DNA of 33,623 bases from Burkholderiales bacterium (GTDB lineage Bacteria; Pseudomonadota; Gammaproteobacteria; Burkholderiales; SHXO01), in NCBI GenBank assembly GCA_020854105.1, contig JADZGB010000013.1:1-33623 (forward strand), in the 5' to 3' direction. Shown piece after piece: positions 33,616 through 33,623 of this stretch; position 1 is the stretch's first letter, and each line of letters starts with the position of its first letter. The notes under the pieces were generated by a model, which did no database searches, was not told the origin of the DNA, and saw only the letters and a list, made by a program, of their open reading frames with translations. The position numbers were made by a program, and so were the translations under genes.

Positions 33616-33623
33616 GGAGCGGG

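Overview
The window is high-GC DNA with dense, mostly housekeeping-type genes and looks like a chromosomal segment of a betaproteobacterium. The gene orders thiS-thiG-trmB and fdh(alpha-beta-gamma)-fdhE-selA-selB, the AsmA protein, the LpxH-like phosphatase diverging from a GT4 glycosyltransferase, and the dispersed CCGGCGAAAGCCGG repeats all fit that group. The order or genus cannot be fixed from the sequence alone.

Left end (1-1229): an intact integron integrase (IntI) with a LexA box (CTGT-N8-ACAG) over its predicted transcription start. A divergent, truncated small gene with an antitoxin-like N-terminus runs off the left edge. This is the geometry of the intI / attI / first-cassette end of a chromosomal integron, so a cassette array may lie just outside the window. 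Next come hemW, a SAM methyltransferase, and on the minus strand thiS-thiG-trmB. A small secreted protein follows.

Middle (6476-17759): a 1217-residue hybrid histidine kinase (PAS-PAS-GAF-PAS-GAF-PAS-HisKA-HATPase-REC) and an OmpR-type response regulator upstream of it on the same strand, separated by a decaying 29-bp tandem repeat. Then a small acidic protein, an MddA-like thiol S-methyltransferase, an LpxH-like phosphatase whose last residues and stop codon come from a dispersed repeat, a GT4 glycosyltransferase, a small membrane protein and an AsmA protein.

Accessory stretch (17760-24122): an encapsulin/encapsulated-ferritin operon (iron-storing nanocompartment), a glucan-branching-type GH13 gene broken by one in-frame TAG between its catalytic residues, a possible sugar-dehydrogenase remnant, a patatin phospholipase, a cardiolipin synthase remnant, and two small exported proteins that suggest metal (copper) handling.

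Right end (24286-33351): a near-complete selenocysteine module. The periplasmic formate dehydrogenase alpha subunit carries an in-frame UGA (Sec198) followed by a SECIS-like hairpin. The beta and gamma subunits, FdhE, SelA and SelB follow in the same direction, and tRNA-Sec (selC) lies convergently at the end. Together they make formate dehydrogenase, decode its UGA and fit its maturation; only selD (selenophosphate synthetase) is not seen. The selC promoter is overlapped by conspicuous CACTGGTAA/TTACCAGTG palindromic elements, which may be operators. Strong hairpins, one terminator-like, close the window.
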